DNA from: Mimachlamys varia
Lineage: Eukaryota; Mollusca; Bivalvia; Pectinida; Pectinidae
Reading direction: 5' to 3'
Assembly (NCBI GenBank): GCA_947623455.1
Contig: OX392529.1
Location: forward strand, 1,984,001 to 2,048,000
Length of the DNA: 64,000 nucleotides
The notes below the pieces were generated by a model. The model had not been told where the DNA came from, ran no database searches, and saw only the letters and a program-made list of their open reading frames with translations. Below are positions 1 to 14,300 of the stretch, one piece after another; positions within the stretch are counted from its first letter, which is position 1, and each line of letters opens with the position of its first letter. The position numbers and the translations under genes are program-made.

Positions 1-240
1 TCAACTGTTCTATTACTAAGAAAACCTCTGTATATTAGGAGATAATTGGCTTCAAATGAGAAACGAGAACATTAGTTTGTACATAACAGGTTATTTCCTT
101 CCCCCTAATGTCACAGCACATCTCATCAACATCTCTTCAGACTTTGAACATTGTCAAAGATGAACCTGATCTCCACAAGATATCTCTCATTAACATACTT
201 AATACTTAAGCCAGACAGTTGTTGAAAGATTGGAGTCAGT

Positions 241-1410
241 TGTCTGTGTGACAGTTAACAATACTTGAAGTCCTACAGTCCTGTAGTCCGTTATACATGT
301 TGAGGAGACCTATATTGGTAGACTCTGTTTGACATTACCTCCTACAATACTAAAATTCCTACAGTCCTGTGGTCAGTTATACATGTTGAGGAGACCTATA
401 TTGGTAGACTCTGTGTGACAGTTAACAATACTTGAAGTCCTACAGTCCTGTAGTCCGTTATACATGTTGGGAAGACCTATATTGGTAGACTCTGTGTGAC
501 AGTTAACAATACTAGAAGTCCTACAGTCCTGTGGTCTGTTATACATGTTGAGGAGACCTATATTGGTAGACTCTGTGTGACAGTTTACAATACTAGAAGT
601 CCTACAGTCCTGTGGTCAGTTATACATGTTGAGGAGACCTATATTGGTAGACTCTGTGTGACAGTTTACAATACTAGAAGTCCTACAGTCCTGTGGTCCG
701 TTATACATGTTGAGGAGACCTATATTGGTAGACTCTGTGTGACAGTTTACAATACTAGAAGTCCTACAGTCCTGTGGTCCGTTATACATGTTGAGGAGAC
801 CTATATTGGTAGACTCTGTGTGACAGTTAACAATACTAGAAGTCCTACAGTCCTGTGGTCTGTTATACATGTTGAGGAGACCTATATTGGTAGACTCTGT
901 GTGACAGTTTACAATACTAGAAGTCCTACAGTCCTGTGGTCAGTTATACATGTTGAGGAGACCTATATTGGTAGACTCTGTGTGACAGTTTACAATACTA
1001 GAAGTCCTACAGTCCTGTGGTCCGTTATACATGTTGAGGAGACCTATATTGGTAGACTCTGTGTGACAGTTTACAATACTAGAAGTCCTACAGTCCTGTG
1101 GTCCGTTATACATGTTGAGGAGACCTATATTGGTAGACTCTGTGTGACAGTTTACAATACTAGAAGTCCTACAGTCCTGTGGTCTATTATACATGTTGAG
1201 GAGACCTATATTGGTAGACTCTGTGTGACAGTTTACAATACTAGAAGTCCTACAGTCCTGTAGTCAGTTATACATGTTGAGGAGACCTATATTGGTAGAC
1301 TCTGTGTGACAGTTTACAATACTAGAAGTCCTACAGTCCTGTGGTCCGTTATACATGTTGAGGAGACCTATATTGGTAGACTCTGTGTGGCAGTTTACAA
1401 TACTAGCCAC
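241..1410. repeat. 81-bp minisatellite, about 14 copies
   Basis: The unit runs GACAGTTTACAATACTAGAA ... GTTGAGGAGACCTATATTGG ... ACTCTGTGT. The leftmost three copies are diverged and the rest nearly identical. Since 81 is a multiple of three and the consensus lacks stops in one frame, it leaves an open frame at 496-1263 (+) and two on the - strand. These have no coding character beyond the repeat. Each copy has CTCTGTGTGACAG, which resembles an acceptor, but the exon upstream is outside the window, so whether this array also copies an exon edge cannot be decided. Confidence 0.95.
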
Positions 1411-2235
1411 TAAAGATCAAAGTCACTGAGTTTGATTGTTGTGTTCAAAATTCAAGGATTGATATATTGACCTCTAAAAAGGGCCCTTTTTTACCTGTCG
1501 GTGTTCTAGCTCAAACATTGTTAAGGTAAATGATAATAGTTCAGTGTTAAAGGACACAACAATTAAGTTATTGGTACTAGTACATCAAAACTCAGGTGAC
1601 CTTGTTTGATATTGCAACTGGTCAGAAAAACAAAATAGCTAACAGGCAGCTATGATTTGTCTTTTAAAGACTAAAGACAAATGAACTTAGTTGAGCTAAG
1701 TTAACATTCCTTATGGTTTAAAAGAAATAAGGGAACGATGAGAAAAAAAAGGGAAAAGATCCCAACTTTTCTAGAACAAATGAAGAACAGCAATAATAAT
1801 GGGATCTCTAGAGGATATGAAGTACTTTTATATAGATAGTGTCAGAAAGATAAAAACATTGAATACATATTTGATAATTGTTGAACCCCCCCTGGTCTAA
1901 CTGGTATCTTAATAATCGTACATATATTTTTCTGTTCTGATGGGTCTTCCAAGATCTAGCCCTAACCTTCAAGACTCACAATCCTATTAAGATATGTACA
2001 CAAATTTTGCATAAATACTGAGGTGAGCAGTACAGGTCCTCTTGTCATACTGGCAATAATCTGGTTTGTTGGATGCGAGATCCTCATATGAGTTCCTTTG
2101 TGTCACACATATACTCTGCTGTGTGAATTGTTCTAGTATACTATAACTTCTGATGTATGGTGGTTCATATAAAGGGAAATAACTCTTTCAGATGATCTAG
2201 CCAATGTAGACACTAATGACCTAGCTACTTTTCAG
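1411..2235. other. intron upstream of exon 1, no feature seen
   Basis: AT-rich single-copy-looking sequence. I see no exon, RNA gene or repeat that I can support. It ends in the acceptor CTACTTTTCAG before exon 1. Confidence 0.6.
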
Positions 2236-2320
2236 TGTGCCATGGCTTGTTTGAGGTTTGTCAGATCGTCACAGCGTTGGACATGAAGTTGGTAGTCAAT
2301 CTGTGGAAAGCTATCTCAAG
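2236..2320 (+). CDS. FIRRM: FIRRM exon 1 of window
   Basis: 85 nt between TTTTCAG and GTAATT. Two bases complete an upstream codon, then HGLFEVCQIVTALDM and NLWKAIS can be read. This matches the human IHSLLDICSVISSMD...TWKFIIK region in spacing and hydrophobic pattern. It ends in phase 2 (AG), completed by the A that opens exon 2. Confidence 0.8.
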
Positions 2321-5300
2321 GTAATTATATCAGCTCAAATCTGTAACAAACTGCCCAGAACGAATGTTAATTGAAATCTGTAACAAACTGCCCAGAACGA
2401 ATGTTAATTAAAATCTGTAACAAACTGCCCAGAATGAATGTTTATTGAAATCTTTAACAAACTGCCCAGAACAATTGTTAACTGAAATCTGTAACGAAAT
2501 TGCCCAGAACAAATGTTAGTTAAAATCTGTAACAAACTGCCCTGTATATTTGGCTGAAATGTACCTTGTATGAAACCTGACAAAGGGCCTGTTTCCAAAA
2601 TGGCCCCTTCTCTGATTCAAATTTCCTGTTGGTGGTGCATTGCCCTTGCCGTTGTGGTAACAAATCTATAAAGTATAAATATTTAGGTCACTTGGTTTGT
2701 TTTTTATGGCTCCTCAAAGTTGTACCTTTCAGAAGCTGTCTAAGTGTTGATAAAATGTGCATGTTATGTAAAATATTAATGAAAATCTAATCAAATGATA
2801 GTCACCGTAAAGAATACATTCATGGCATGATTGTGACAAAAAATCATGTTTCCATCGCGCCATTTGGCTGTTTTATGGAAGAAACAATCTCAAAAATGCC
2901 ATTTTCGATGATAACATTTTAGACACAAAAACTGTGTTTTTTAGAGAATACACTCTTTTATGGGCGTTGGATGCAAACCAACTTTTATCCTATCAAACAG
3001 TACGTAATATGCTATTGATGAGAGGAAAAATCATCAAAATGTAAGTGGTGGAACATTTTCAAATCTTGGGTTGAATTAGCCTATGGTTGAATTGCCGATT
3101 TTCGACTTTCTTTAGATAATTAACAAAAACACGAGAGTATTTGCTCGGTATGTTGAGAACATGAACACAGATATGAAAAAAAGTGAGAGAAACACTTTTT
3201 CATGAAAAAAAATCCAAGATGGCTACTTCACAAGTCCCCGTTGTTGAAGACATTGGCTGACAAATAGACAGAACGACAAACAAAACGTGATCCTTATGAT
3301 TTTGGTTGGTTTTTGCATTTACGGGAGTGTTCATAGCTACGGGCGATTGCATAATACCTATATTTATAAGTTTGGTTAGTCACATGGTAACGGGGATCTT
3401 TCATATCGAGCCCCAAACATACTTTCGACATATGCACTGTGTTGCCGCATGGAAAACTATTTCAAGTTTTGTCGGAATTTCTTTATCTGTGGTTGTAATG
3501 GTCGAGGGTTTTCCATAGCCCTGTAATACCCAAGGTAGTACAAATTAAGATACTGGAGATGTGCGCACACATTCCCATCGTTCTCTCTCCAACTGGGCAC
3601 TGGCAGTAGTAGTCTTTTATTGGGGCCTCATCATCGGGTGAAATGGTGAACCGTATCCAAACGTTATAATTCGTTTGGCTTTTGTATCGAGAATGTATTT
3701 GACATCGGAGAAGGTCTTGGGGAGTGCTGGTAAAGCCACACCTCATAGTCTCCATAATCACTTAAATGTTCGGCGATGTAACCAGGAGCCAGAGATATCT
3801 GATACGTTCCACACGTAATGGTTCTCAAGTAATCGAGATCGAGACGGGGAAACAGTACGGAAGATGCATCCATCTCGACAAACTCGGACCTTGCCCGTCT
3901 ACATAGATCCGGATCTGTCTTGACTCTCTGAGCTAAACCATTCGGTGTTGTCAAACGGTCCTTCATACATTCAGCCATTAGCCTATCTTTGGCATCTCTC
4001 TCTGGAGATCTCTGGTAGATCGGTCCTCAAATACCATTCAGACAGGCTGTGATGGTTCGAAGCAAAGCTTCGATGACATTGATAAAGCTGTTAGACACCA
4101 ATTGCGTTCGGAAGAACGTCCAGTGTTTCATACGACCATGATAGGATTCCACAATCCACCTCGATTTGGTGATAGTTCTGTCAAGATTTGCTTGGACGTC
4201 AGAATGTTGACTTTGACCGGGTTTCAGGTATGATGGCATGCTAACATTGAGGCCAGAGGCTTTGAGAACTGGTAGGACATCTCTAAAACCTCGGTCAACG
4301 ACAACATTGTCATCTGGTTGTAGCCAAGAAACTAGCTTGTCCATGACTTTTTTTGTAATTGCAGCATCATTTTCGCTGCCAGTGAATGGTCCTACTGTGT
4401 CCAGAATGTAACCATCTGGTAAGGCGATGCTCATGAATTTGAGATAGTTTCTCTTCTTCTGGCCACAGTAGGACATTCTAATATGGCAGTGGCTTTATCT
4501 CCAAAAAATGCTTCTGAAAAGACAATATTGTGCCCGAGCAACTGTTCTCTTGTCAAGTGATCCGGACCTAGAAATTGTGGGACTATCGATGTGTCTAATG
4601 TCTGTACTATGGAGTGGAAAGTTTTGGCCACACTTGACTTGGAAATTGCAAAAAGAGAAGAACACTGACTCCAGGAAATGGCGGTTTTCAGTTTTACGCA
4701 GACCAGTAGTAGAGCATCGTGTGTATTCTTGGTAAATATATACCAGATGAAAAATATGGGGAACAGTGCGAGTGGATTTCGAGGAACTGATCTTTGGACC
4801 AACCTATCCAGGCCATGCATGCCGAGTCATCAAGAGAAGAAAAGCCTATTGCAAACGCAGACTGGTTCTGTGAAAGGACGTGCGACACTTCTACGTGGTC
4901 ATTAATGATTTTGATGGTACCTGAGATTCCAAGGAACCTCTACCATCAAGGACAACCTCTGTAGACGGATCTAAGTCGTTACCAATAAGGTGAATGGAGC
5001 AGACGCGGGATGAGGTGGGACACCGCAGATTGTGTGAGTAGATCAGGTGATGTCTTGCACGTTTTGGTAAGACTGATGATTTTGTTCCATTTATTGCAAA
5101 GGTAACAAGACAGAGACAGCATTTTTTGTGTGAAGATGATCCATTCAAAAGATCATGAAGGGTCAGCAACAGCAGGATATGGGACGGGGAGTCGTCTTCT
5201 TCCTCTATTTCCTGGTTCTGCGTGGGTTCAGGTTCTGGCTGATTTTTGTTCCGAAGATACTTCATGGCAAATGAGTGCTTGTTCCTTTGTTGACATCAAT

Positions 5301-8300
5301 CCTTGTTGCACCAGCGTATCTAGGAGCCATTTATATTGTGGACTATTTACATTGCGTGCACTTCTGTTCTTATTGCCACTACGTTTCTTGAAGTATAGTT
5401 GACAGCCTTCTCCAACACATTTACCCTCCATCTTGAAACAATAACGATTGGTTTATGAAGCATCGATAAAGTAACAAAATAGCAAGCCACCGATGATTGC
5501 TGTAAACAGCTAATACTTAGTAGTTTGGTACAATTATGCGAAAATGTGTGATAAATAATGAACAACTAATTACACAAAATAACAAGACAATATAATAAAT
5601 CACATTCAATACCTTACTTAGAACAAAATAAAGTATTTTATATGGATAATCTATCTATTCGATGTGGCGTGTTCGGCAGGCACAAAGAAAGTGAGACAAG
5701 TCAGGGTCGCAACCCTGACAGAGCCACAACGCTTTGGAGATGTGACAATAAAACCAGGAAAGTGAGACAAGAATAGCTAGCATCGAGTCAATGATTCCGT
5801 AAACGTATAGACAAAGACAAGAAGATACCGAAAAATGTACAAGGCCACACGATCAGAAAATTCAGAAGAGGACAACTTGACATGGAACAGTATTCATGTA
5901 TCAGGGTGTCCTCATTGTAAATCTTTATATCGATACTGTTTATTTAGTCGTTAGATATCATAAAACTGTCATGAAAATATCCGCTCTGATATTCAATATA
6001 AAATTTTGTATATAATAAGGTATATAATAGGGTTTCAGACAAGGTTGTTACTCATTTCCCCTTTTCTTTCAATTTACAACCACATTCAGGCGGCGATATG
6101 AGAACGTTCCACCACATGGAATTAGCTGATTTTTGGTACACATATGAAACAAGTTAAGCTCTATCCGATTTTCTGATGGAAATTTGCATCCAAAACTAGA
6201 AAATGGGAGAAAATTGCAATTTTATGGCATTTTTCTTAATAATTGTGTCTCTGCAAGTGCATTTTCATCCGAGAATTTTTTTTTTTAATGTTTTATGAAT
6301 TAACACGATGTTTTGCAAATATTTATCAAAAAAAATTTATACTATGTTGCAAATTACAATTTTGAGATAACCTTCTTTTATTTACGACCTTGCGTCTTTA
6401 ATGCTCAAAATGACAACTTTATAAAAATACATTTTCACTGAAATTATGAAATCTGGGTGTCGGAAAGGTGTAAAATTATTCTTCGGAAAAGAAAAAAACT
6501 GTTGCTGAGCTAGATAAGAAGTTATACGGGGGCAGGCTCCTATGGAGAATTAACATTACTGGAAACAGGCCCTTTGCAAAAATAAATGACCTTGACCAAT
6601 ATTCAATGTCACAGGGCTCTAATCTGTCCTTTAGAGGACTTCTGATTGACCAAGAGGCTTGGAAGCATGATATTTGGCTGAAGGTTCATAGGACATATTT
6701 GAGGTTGTTTATTTCTGACAGACATGCTGGACAGAAGAAGGAGATACTGCAAGACAGGTTGGACATGGACAGTCTCCTTACGTACTTGTGTGGGGAGATA
6801 CAGACAGGCTACTCCTACCTATTCCAACTCCTACCTCACACAGATAATGATGGCATGGTAAATATTATAACTCATTCTTCACCGATCAAGTAGATGGTTT
6901 GCAGATAGATGTCAAATAAGGCCATAAAGTGACAAGGTAGAGATCATATAAAATTCATATAGAAAAGGCAAGGTAGAGGTCATGTATAGGACATATAGAG
7001 AAGGCAAGGTAGAGGTCATGTATAGGACATATAGAGAAGGCAAGGTAGAGGTCATGTATAGATCATATAGAGAAGGCAAGGTAGAGGTCATGTATAGGAC
7101 ATATAGAGAAGGCAAGGTAGAGGTCATGTATAGGACATATAGAGAAGGCAAGGTAGAGGTCATGTATAGGACATATAGAGAAGGCAAGGTAGAGGCCATA
7201 TATAGGACATATAGAGAAGGCAAGGAAGAGGTCATGTATAGGACATATAGAGAAGGCAAGGTAGAGGTCATGTATAGATCATATAGAGAAGGCAAGGTAG
7301 AGGTCATGTATAGGACATATAGAGAAGGCAAGGTAGAGGCCATATATAGGACATATAGAGAAGGCAAGGAAGAGGTCATGTATAGGACATATAGAGAAGG
7401 CAAGGTAGAGGTCATGTATAGGACATATAGAGAAGGCAAGGTAGAGGTCATGTATAGGACATATAGAGAAGGCAAGGTAGAGGTCATGTATAGGACATAT
7501 AGAGAAGGCAAGGTAGAGGCCATATATAGGACATATAGAGAAGGCAAGGAAGAGGTCATGTATAGGACATATAGAGAAGGCAAGGTAGAGGTCATGTATA
7601 GGACATATAGAGAAGGCAAGGAAGAGGTCATGTATAGGACATATAGAGAAGGCAAGGTAGAGGTCATGTATAGGACATATAGAGAAGGCAAGGTAGAGGT
7701 CATGTATAGGACATAGAGAAGGCAAGGTAGAGGTCATGTATAGGACATATAGAGAAGGCAAGGAAGAGGTCATGTATAGGACATATAGAGAAGGCAAGGT
7801 AGAGGTCATGTATAGGACATATAGAGAAGGCAAGGTAGAGGTCATATATAGATCATATAGAGAAGGCAAGGTAGAGGTCATGTATAGGACATATAGAGAA
7901 GGCAAGGTAGAGGTCATGTATAGGTCATATAGAGAATGCAAGGTAGAGGTCATGTATAGGTCATATAGAGAAGGCAAGGTAGAGGTCATGTATAGGTCAT
8001 ATAGAGAATGCAAGGTAGAGGTCATGTATAGGTCATATAGAGAATGCAAGGTAGAGGTCATGTATAGGTCATATAGAGAAGGCAAGGTAGAGGTCATATA
8101 TAGGACATATAGAGAAGGCAAGGAAGAGGTCATGTATAGGACATATAGAGAAGGCAAGGTAGAGGTCATGTATAGATCATAGAGAAGGCAAGGCAGAGGT
8201 CATATATAGGTCATATAGAGAAGGCAAGGTAGAGGTCATGTAAAGGTCATATCGAGAAGGCAAGGTAGAGGTCATGTAAATTCTTCCTCACCCGACATAA

Positions 8301-11300
8301 TTATGACAATACACCTACTTTATTTAGGTGATGTCCCAGGGTGATGAACGTGGGTTCCAGAAGTCTGTGAAGATCGTCGGCTTTCAGATGAAGGTCCTTG
8401 TGATGATGGCACGCGATTATCTCCATAACCTGTATGGGGCCGCCAGTGCCATCTATAGGCTTATCCTACATCTGTTCAGGTAAGTACTATCAATGTTAGT
8501 CCTACATCTGTTCAGGTAAGTATCATCAATGTTAGTTCTACATCTGTTCAGGTAAGTATCATCAATGTTAGTCCTACATCTGTTCAGGTAAGTATCATCA
8601 ATGTATGTCCTACATCTGTTCAGGTAAGTATCATCAATGTTAGTCCTACATCTGTTCAGGTAAGTATCATTAATGTTGTCCTACATCTGTTCAGGTGTGT
8701 ATCATCAATGTTAGTCCTACATCTGTTCAGGTAATTATCATCAATGTTAGTCCTACATCAGTTCAGGTAAGTATCATCAATGTTAGTCCTACATCTGTTC
8801 AGGTAAGTATCATCAATGTTAGTCCTACATCTGTTCAGGTAAGTATCATCAATGTTAGTCCTACATCTGTTCAGGTAAGTATCATCAATGTTAGTCCTAC
8901 ATCTGTTCAGGTAAGTATCATCAATGTTAGTTCTACATCTGTTCAGGTAAGTATCATCAATGTTAGTTCTACATCTGTTCAGGTAAGTATCATCAATGTT
9001 AGTCCTACATCTGTTCAGGTAAGTATCATCAATGTTAGTCCTACATCTGTTCAGGTAAGTATCATCAATGTTAGTCCTACATCTGTTCAGGTAAGTATCA
9101 TTAATGTTGTCCTACATCTGTTCAGGTGTGTATCATCAATGTTAGTCCTACATCTGTTCAGGTAATTATCATCAATGTTAGTCCTACATCTGTTCAGGTA
9201 AGTATCATCAATGTTAGTCCTACATCTGTTCAGGTAAGTATCATCAATGTTAGTCCTACATCTGTTCAGGTAATTATCATCAATGTTAGTCCTACATCTG
9301 TTCAGGTAAGTATCATCAATGTTAGTCCTACATCTGCTCAGGTAAGTATCATCAATGTTAGTCCTACATCTGCTCAGGTAAGTAACATCAATGTTAGTCC
9401 TACATCTGTTCAGGTAAGTATTATCAATGCTAGCTGTTGTACGTACATTTGATGTACTTATTGCTGATTTAGATTGGTGCTAGCTGTTGTACGTACATTT
9501 GATGTGCTTATAGCTGATGTAGATTGGTGCTAGCGGTTGTACGTACAGTTGATGTGCTTATAGCTGATTTAGATTGGTGCTAGCTGTTGTACGTACATTT
9601 GAGTTTCTTGTTGCTGATTGGTGCTAGCTGTTGTACATACATTTGAGTTTCTTGTTGCTGATTGGTGCTAGCTGTTGTACATACAGTCAAACCTGGTTTA
9701 ACGGCCACCTCTATATAGCGGTCACCTGTCTATAACGGCCATCTCATGGTCCTCCCAATGCATTTAGCTATACAACATGCCTCCATATAACGGTCACCTG
9801 TCTAACGCGGCCAGCGGTCACTAAAAATGGCTGGAAATGCCAGAAAAACTTCTGAATAACGGCCACTGGATTGGTGCTAGCTGTTGTACGTACATTTGAG
9901 TTCCTTATTGCTGATTGGTTCTAGCTGTTGTACGTACATTTGAGTTCCTTATTGCTGATTGGTGCTAGCTGTTGTACGTACATTTGAGTTCCTTATTGCT
10001 GATCGGTGCTTGCTGTTGTACGTACATTTGAGTTCCTTATTGCTGATTGGTGCTAGCTGTTGTACGTACATTTGAGTTCCTTATTGCTGATTGGTGCTAG
10101 CTGTTGTACGTACATTTGAGTTCCTTATTGCTGATTGGTGCTAGCTGTTGTACGTACATTTGAGTTCCTTATTGCTGATTGGTGCTAGCTGTTGTACGTA
10201 CATTTGAGTTCCTTATTGCTGATTGGGGCTAGCTGTTGTACATACATTAGAGTTCCTTATTGCTGATTGGTGGTAGCTGTTGTACATACATTTGATGTGC
10301 TTTTTGCTGATGTAGATCGGTGCTAGCTGTTGTACATACATTTGAGTTCCTTATTGCTGATTGGGGCTAGCTGTTGTACGTACATTTGAGTTCCTTATTG
10401 CTGATTGGTGCTAGCTGTTGTACATACATTAGAGTTCCTTATTGCTGATTGGTGCTAGCTGTTGTACGTACATTTGAGTTCCTTATTGCTGATTGGTGCT
10501 AGCTGTTGTACATACATTAGAGTTCCTTATTGCTGATTGGTGCTAGCTGTTGTACATACTGTAAACGTACTTAATTTGGCGCAATCAAATTTTAGCGCAT
10601 TTTTAGTGTTTGTCATATTAGCGCAATGATAAATTCGCGCATCAGTGAAAATAACTATATAAGCAGTATATTAAAACTCCAATTAGCGTAACTATATTTT
10701 AGCGCAAAACTTTCAACGCGAAAAGCGCTAAAATAAGATTACCGCGAAAATATGTACGTTTACAGTACATTAGAGTTCCTTATTGCTGATTGGTGCTAGC
10801 TGTTGTACATACATTAGAGTTCCTTATTGCTGATTGGGGCTAGCTGTTGTACGTACATTTGAGTTCCTTATTGCTGATTGGTTCTAGCTGTTGTACGTAC
10901 ATTAGAGTTCCTTATTGCTGATTGGTTCTAGCTGTTGTACGTACATTTGAGTTCCTTATTGCTGATTGGTTCTAGCTGTTGTACGTACATTTGAGTTCCT
11001 TATTGCTGATTGGTGCTAGCTGTTGTACGTACATTAGAGTTCCTTATTGCTGATTGGTGCTAGCTGTTGTACATACATTAGAGTTCCTTATTGCTGATTG
11101 GTTCTAGCTGTTGTACATACATTAGAGTTCCTTATTGCTGATTGGTGCTAGCTGTTGTACATACATTTGAGTTCCTTATTGCTGATTGGTGCTAGCTGTT
11201 GTACGTACATTAGAGTTCCTTATTGCTGATTGGTGCTAGCTTACTGTTGATGTCTTTAACAGATATGTACGTCCCAGTCTACATGCGATGCCTATACTAG

Positions 11301-14300
11301 ACTGCCACAGCCAAGAGATCCACAGACACCTGATCAATGCCACCGAGCCACTGTTAGCCACTCTGGTGTATAGTCGCACATTCATGGAGAGTTTGACTCA
11401 AAACACACAAGGTACTAAGGTCTATTAAAAAACCTAATGATGTTGACCAGCATTCTATATCAGTGGCCTTAAATGTGTCAACACTTAAAGGGGCATCCCG
11501 CGAAAGCCTAAATGCCTGTTCTTGAATATACATGGCGTCTGCACTACTAATTATACTTTCCTGTTATTCCCAAATTCAAAAGTCCACTCAAAATGTCTAT
11601 ATTGACCACTTGCAAATCGCATTCCTCGGGAAAGCCCAGATAAAAATAGCGGGGATGACGCAACGTGACAGGTGTGGCTCAGTTTGACGGAAGGGGCCAT
11701 ACGGGAGGGGACGCGTAATGGATACGGCTGATGAAACAGAGATAAGTCCGTGTATAAACTTATTGAATCACATTCACATTGAAATTAGACATCAATTACA
11801 CACATACCGATATTCAAATGAAGAATAATTGTCGGCATATCGGCACCATATATCGATCGACACCAGGAATTATCTATATTATATTTACCTGACCGAGACC
11901 GGTACACATGGGTACGGAATACGGCCATGGTACAAACCTTAATTTATGTAAAAGGTAATATTCACGAACCAACTTTTCAGATGATTTCATAAAATGTATG
12001 TAGCATGCATTGAAAAGTTCGAAAATAAAATGACATGAAATGTTTGCGATTTTTTTTTTTACAACTCAATGTCTTGAGGATTTTTTTTTCAGACTATATA
12101 TACAAAGTACATTCATATTCATTTAAAATCTATCCAACTTTCAGCGTCTTCACACGTTAACACGAATCACGGAATGCGAATATTTAAGTCCACACGCTCA
12201 TATAACGACACACTATAAGCATGACTACATGTATATCAGATTTGGAACTGTTGAAACACTTATAACTACACGTTATGAATATATTATGATAATTCCGCTT
12301 TCTTTTAACATCTTTTTTGTCGTCTTGTAAAGGGACGGTGCCTTAAAAAAAAAAAAAAAAAACCCTGCAGGAATGGAATATACATATAAGTATATGTTGT
12401 ATAACTTTGTTTTTTTATTAATTTTTTTTCCAGTTATGTATATATTTTCGTATCAAATTCAATACCGAGGTCGCAACCCAATGATATTTGTACCTTCACC
12501 AATTTATAGATTAAGTATGAATATCACCTTTTTTTACGCGTGAAAACAATTTTTTATATTCCTTTTGTCCAAATTGAAGCCTTATGTACCTCGGTCGCAC
12601 GTCCCGTTTTACAACGTAATCAAACGACTTTTTTCTGTTATGGTATATATAGTATTTGAAAATGTCTTTCTATCCAGCAATATAATTAAATCATACTGTT
12701 TTACTGGAACATAAGATTTTATAAAGAGAATATTATAAAACAAACTTTTAAGTTTAATATTACACACGCAATTTATACAACAGAAGACTGAAACAGTTTC
12801 CCCTTGGGTAGCCTCAAAAGCAAATCAAAGCTTTATTTGTGCATGCTACCGTTATACAGAAGAAATATGTAACATACACACAATAGAGCAGGTAGTTTCT
12901 CCTAAGAATACTTCCCATCTCTCAATATGATTCCTTAACGCAGTCTTGTGTCATATTTTGACCATTCGGCAACTTTTCGCTTAGTAGTTAGGCCTTATCA
13001 TAGTGTAACGGTAATAACAGACAGAGTGTTTACAATGGAAACGGCGCTCGCTGCGCATGCGTTGGTAGGTGGAAATCCCAATTCAGAACGTCTGGCCAGA
13101 CGTTTTGGAATTCCACTAGTTATTTTGAAATTATTTATTTTATGAATACATGTCAGCGGAATCCGATCGTCGTAGTCAATAAGAATACCCACTCGATATG
13201 TGTATGTAATATTTTGAAACAAAAATATGAAAAAAAGCTTACTTTCGCGGGATGCCCCTTTAAACAACGTTATATTACGTCTTAAATATGTCAACATTTC
13301 AAACAATATTACCTATATAATGTTTTAAATATGTCAACACTTCATACAACATTATATTACGTCTGAAATGTCTTGACCCACTTTCCTAGAGCTTGGAATT
13401 GTGATGTTATATGAAGCTGCTAGCATGAACTTCTTAAAAGTTTATCTTAACAAATGACTATGACTACTTTTAAAGTTGCAAGGTCTAGAGTAATGATATT
13501 TTGACATTAGCCTGCTGATGTAAGGAGCTATCAAATGTATCCGAGTAAATTACCTTTAGAACCTTTGTAGATAACAGGAAGGTATAAAAACTTCAAACAA
13601 ATTTCACCTGAATGTCCAGGTCTGCTGGCCATTAAGTCTTTCAGTGTGTGGTCTCTGATTGGCTGAGACAACATTGCTTTATTCGGGCTTATGTGATGGT
13701 GCGTTGTCCGTCTTCTGTCCATCCGTCCTGTGTCCATCAACTTTTCCCTTTAAACAACTTCTTCTAAAATACCAAAAGCCCTAGTGACATGAAATTTGGC
13801 TGGTAGTTTTCTTGGAATGAGCTGAACAAAGTTCTTGGGAAAAAATCTTTCAAGGTCACAGGGGTAAAAAATGTTGAAACCTTCAAAAAACTTCTTCTGA
13901 AATACTGTCAGGCATAGAGACCTCATACATAATTGACTGGTAGCTTCCTTGGATGAAGTCAAATAAACTTTGCAAAAGAAACGACCTTGACCCATATTCA
14001 GGGTTACAGGGGTCAAATCTATTATAACCTTTAAACGACTTCTTCTAATAAACCAAAACCCCTAGAAGCATGATATTTGGCTGAAAGGTTCCTTGGATGA
14101 AGCTGGACAAAGTTTGCGAAAGGAAATGACCTTGACTTATATTCAGGGTCAGTGCACGTCTTACAGGGGTCAAATCTGTTAAAACCTTCAAACGACTTCT
14201 TCTGATTAATCAAAAGGCAAAGAGACGTTATATTTGGCTGATAGCTTCCGTGGAAGAAGCCGAGCAATATTTGCATATGAAAATGACTTTAAGGTCACAA

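Larger units (their letters stand above)
9432..11245. repeat. 44-bp minisatellite, about 32 copies, with two insertions
   Basis: The unit is GCTAGCTGTTGTACGTACAT + TTGAGTTCCTTATTGCTGATTGGT. Early copies are diverged (GATGTGCTTATAGCTGATGT). It ends about 17 bp before the exon 4 acceptor. Interrupted at 9684-9867 and 10559-10765. Confidence 0.95.

Noticed and set aside
141..207. Possible upstream FIRRM exon after ATCTCTTCAG
   Set aside because: One frame is open for 22 codons, but no GT donor occurs before the stop and the residues do not resemble the expected region.
496..1263. 255-codon repetitive open frame
   Set aside because: 27-residue repeats from the 81-bp minisatellite, with matching open frames on the opposite strand.
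6606..6893. 95-codon open frame as one exon
   Set aside because: Its first part is interspersed-repeat sequence. The splice acceptor at 6721 and the phase from exon 1 define a shorter exon 2.
6912..8182. Open frames of 148-296 codons on both strands
   Set aside because: Product of the 36-bp minisatellite; pure 12-residue repeats with no other content.
11230..11275. Exon 4 acceptor copied in the 44-bp array
   Set aside because: Only TGTACGT is shared between the unit and the exon start, too short to support copying.
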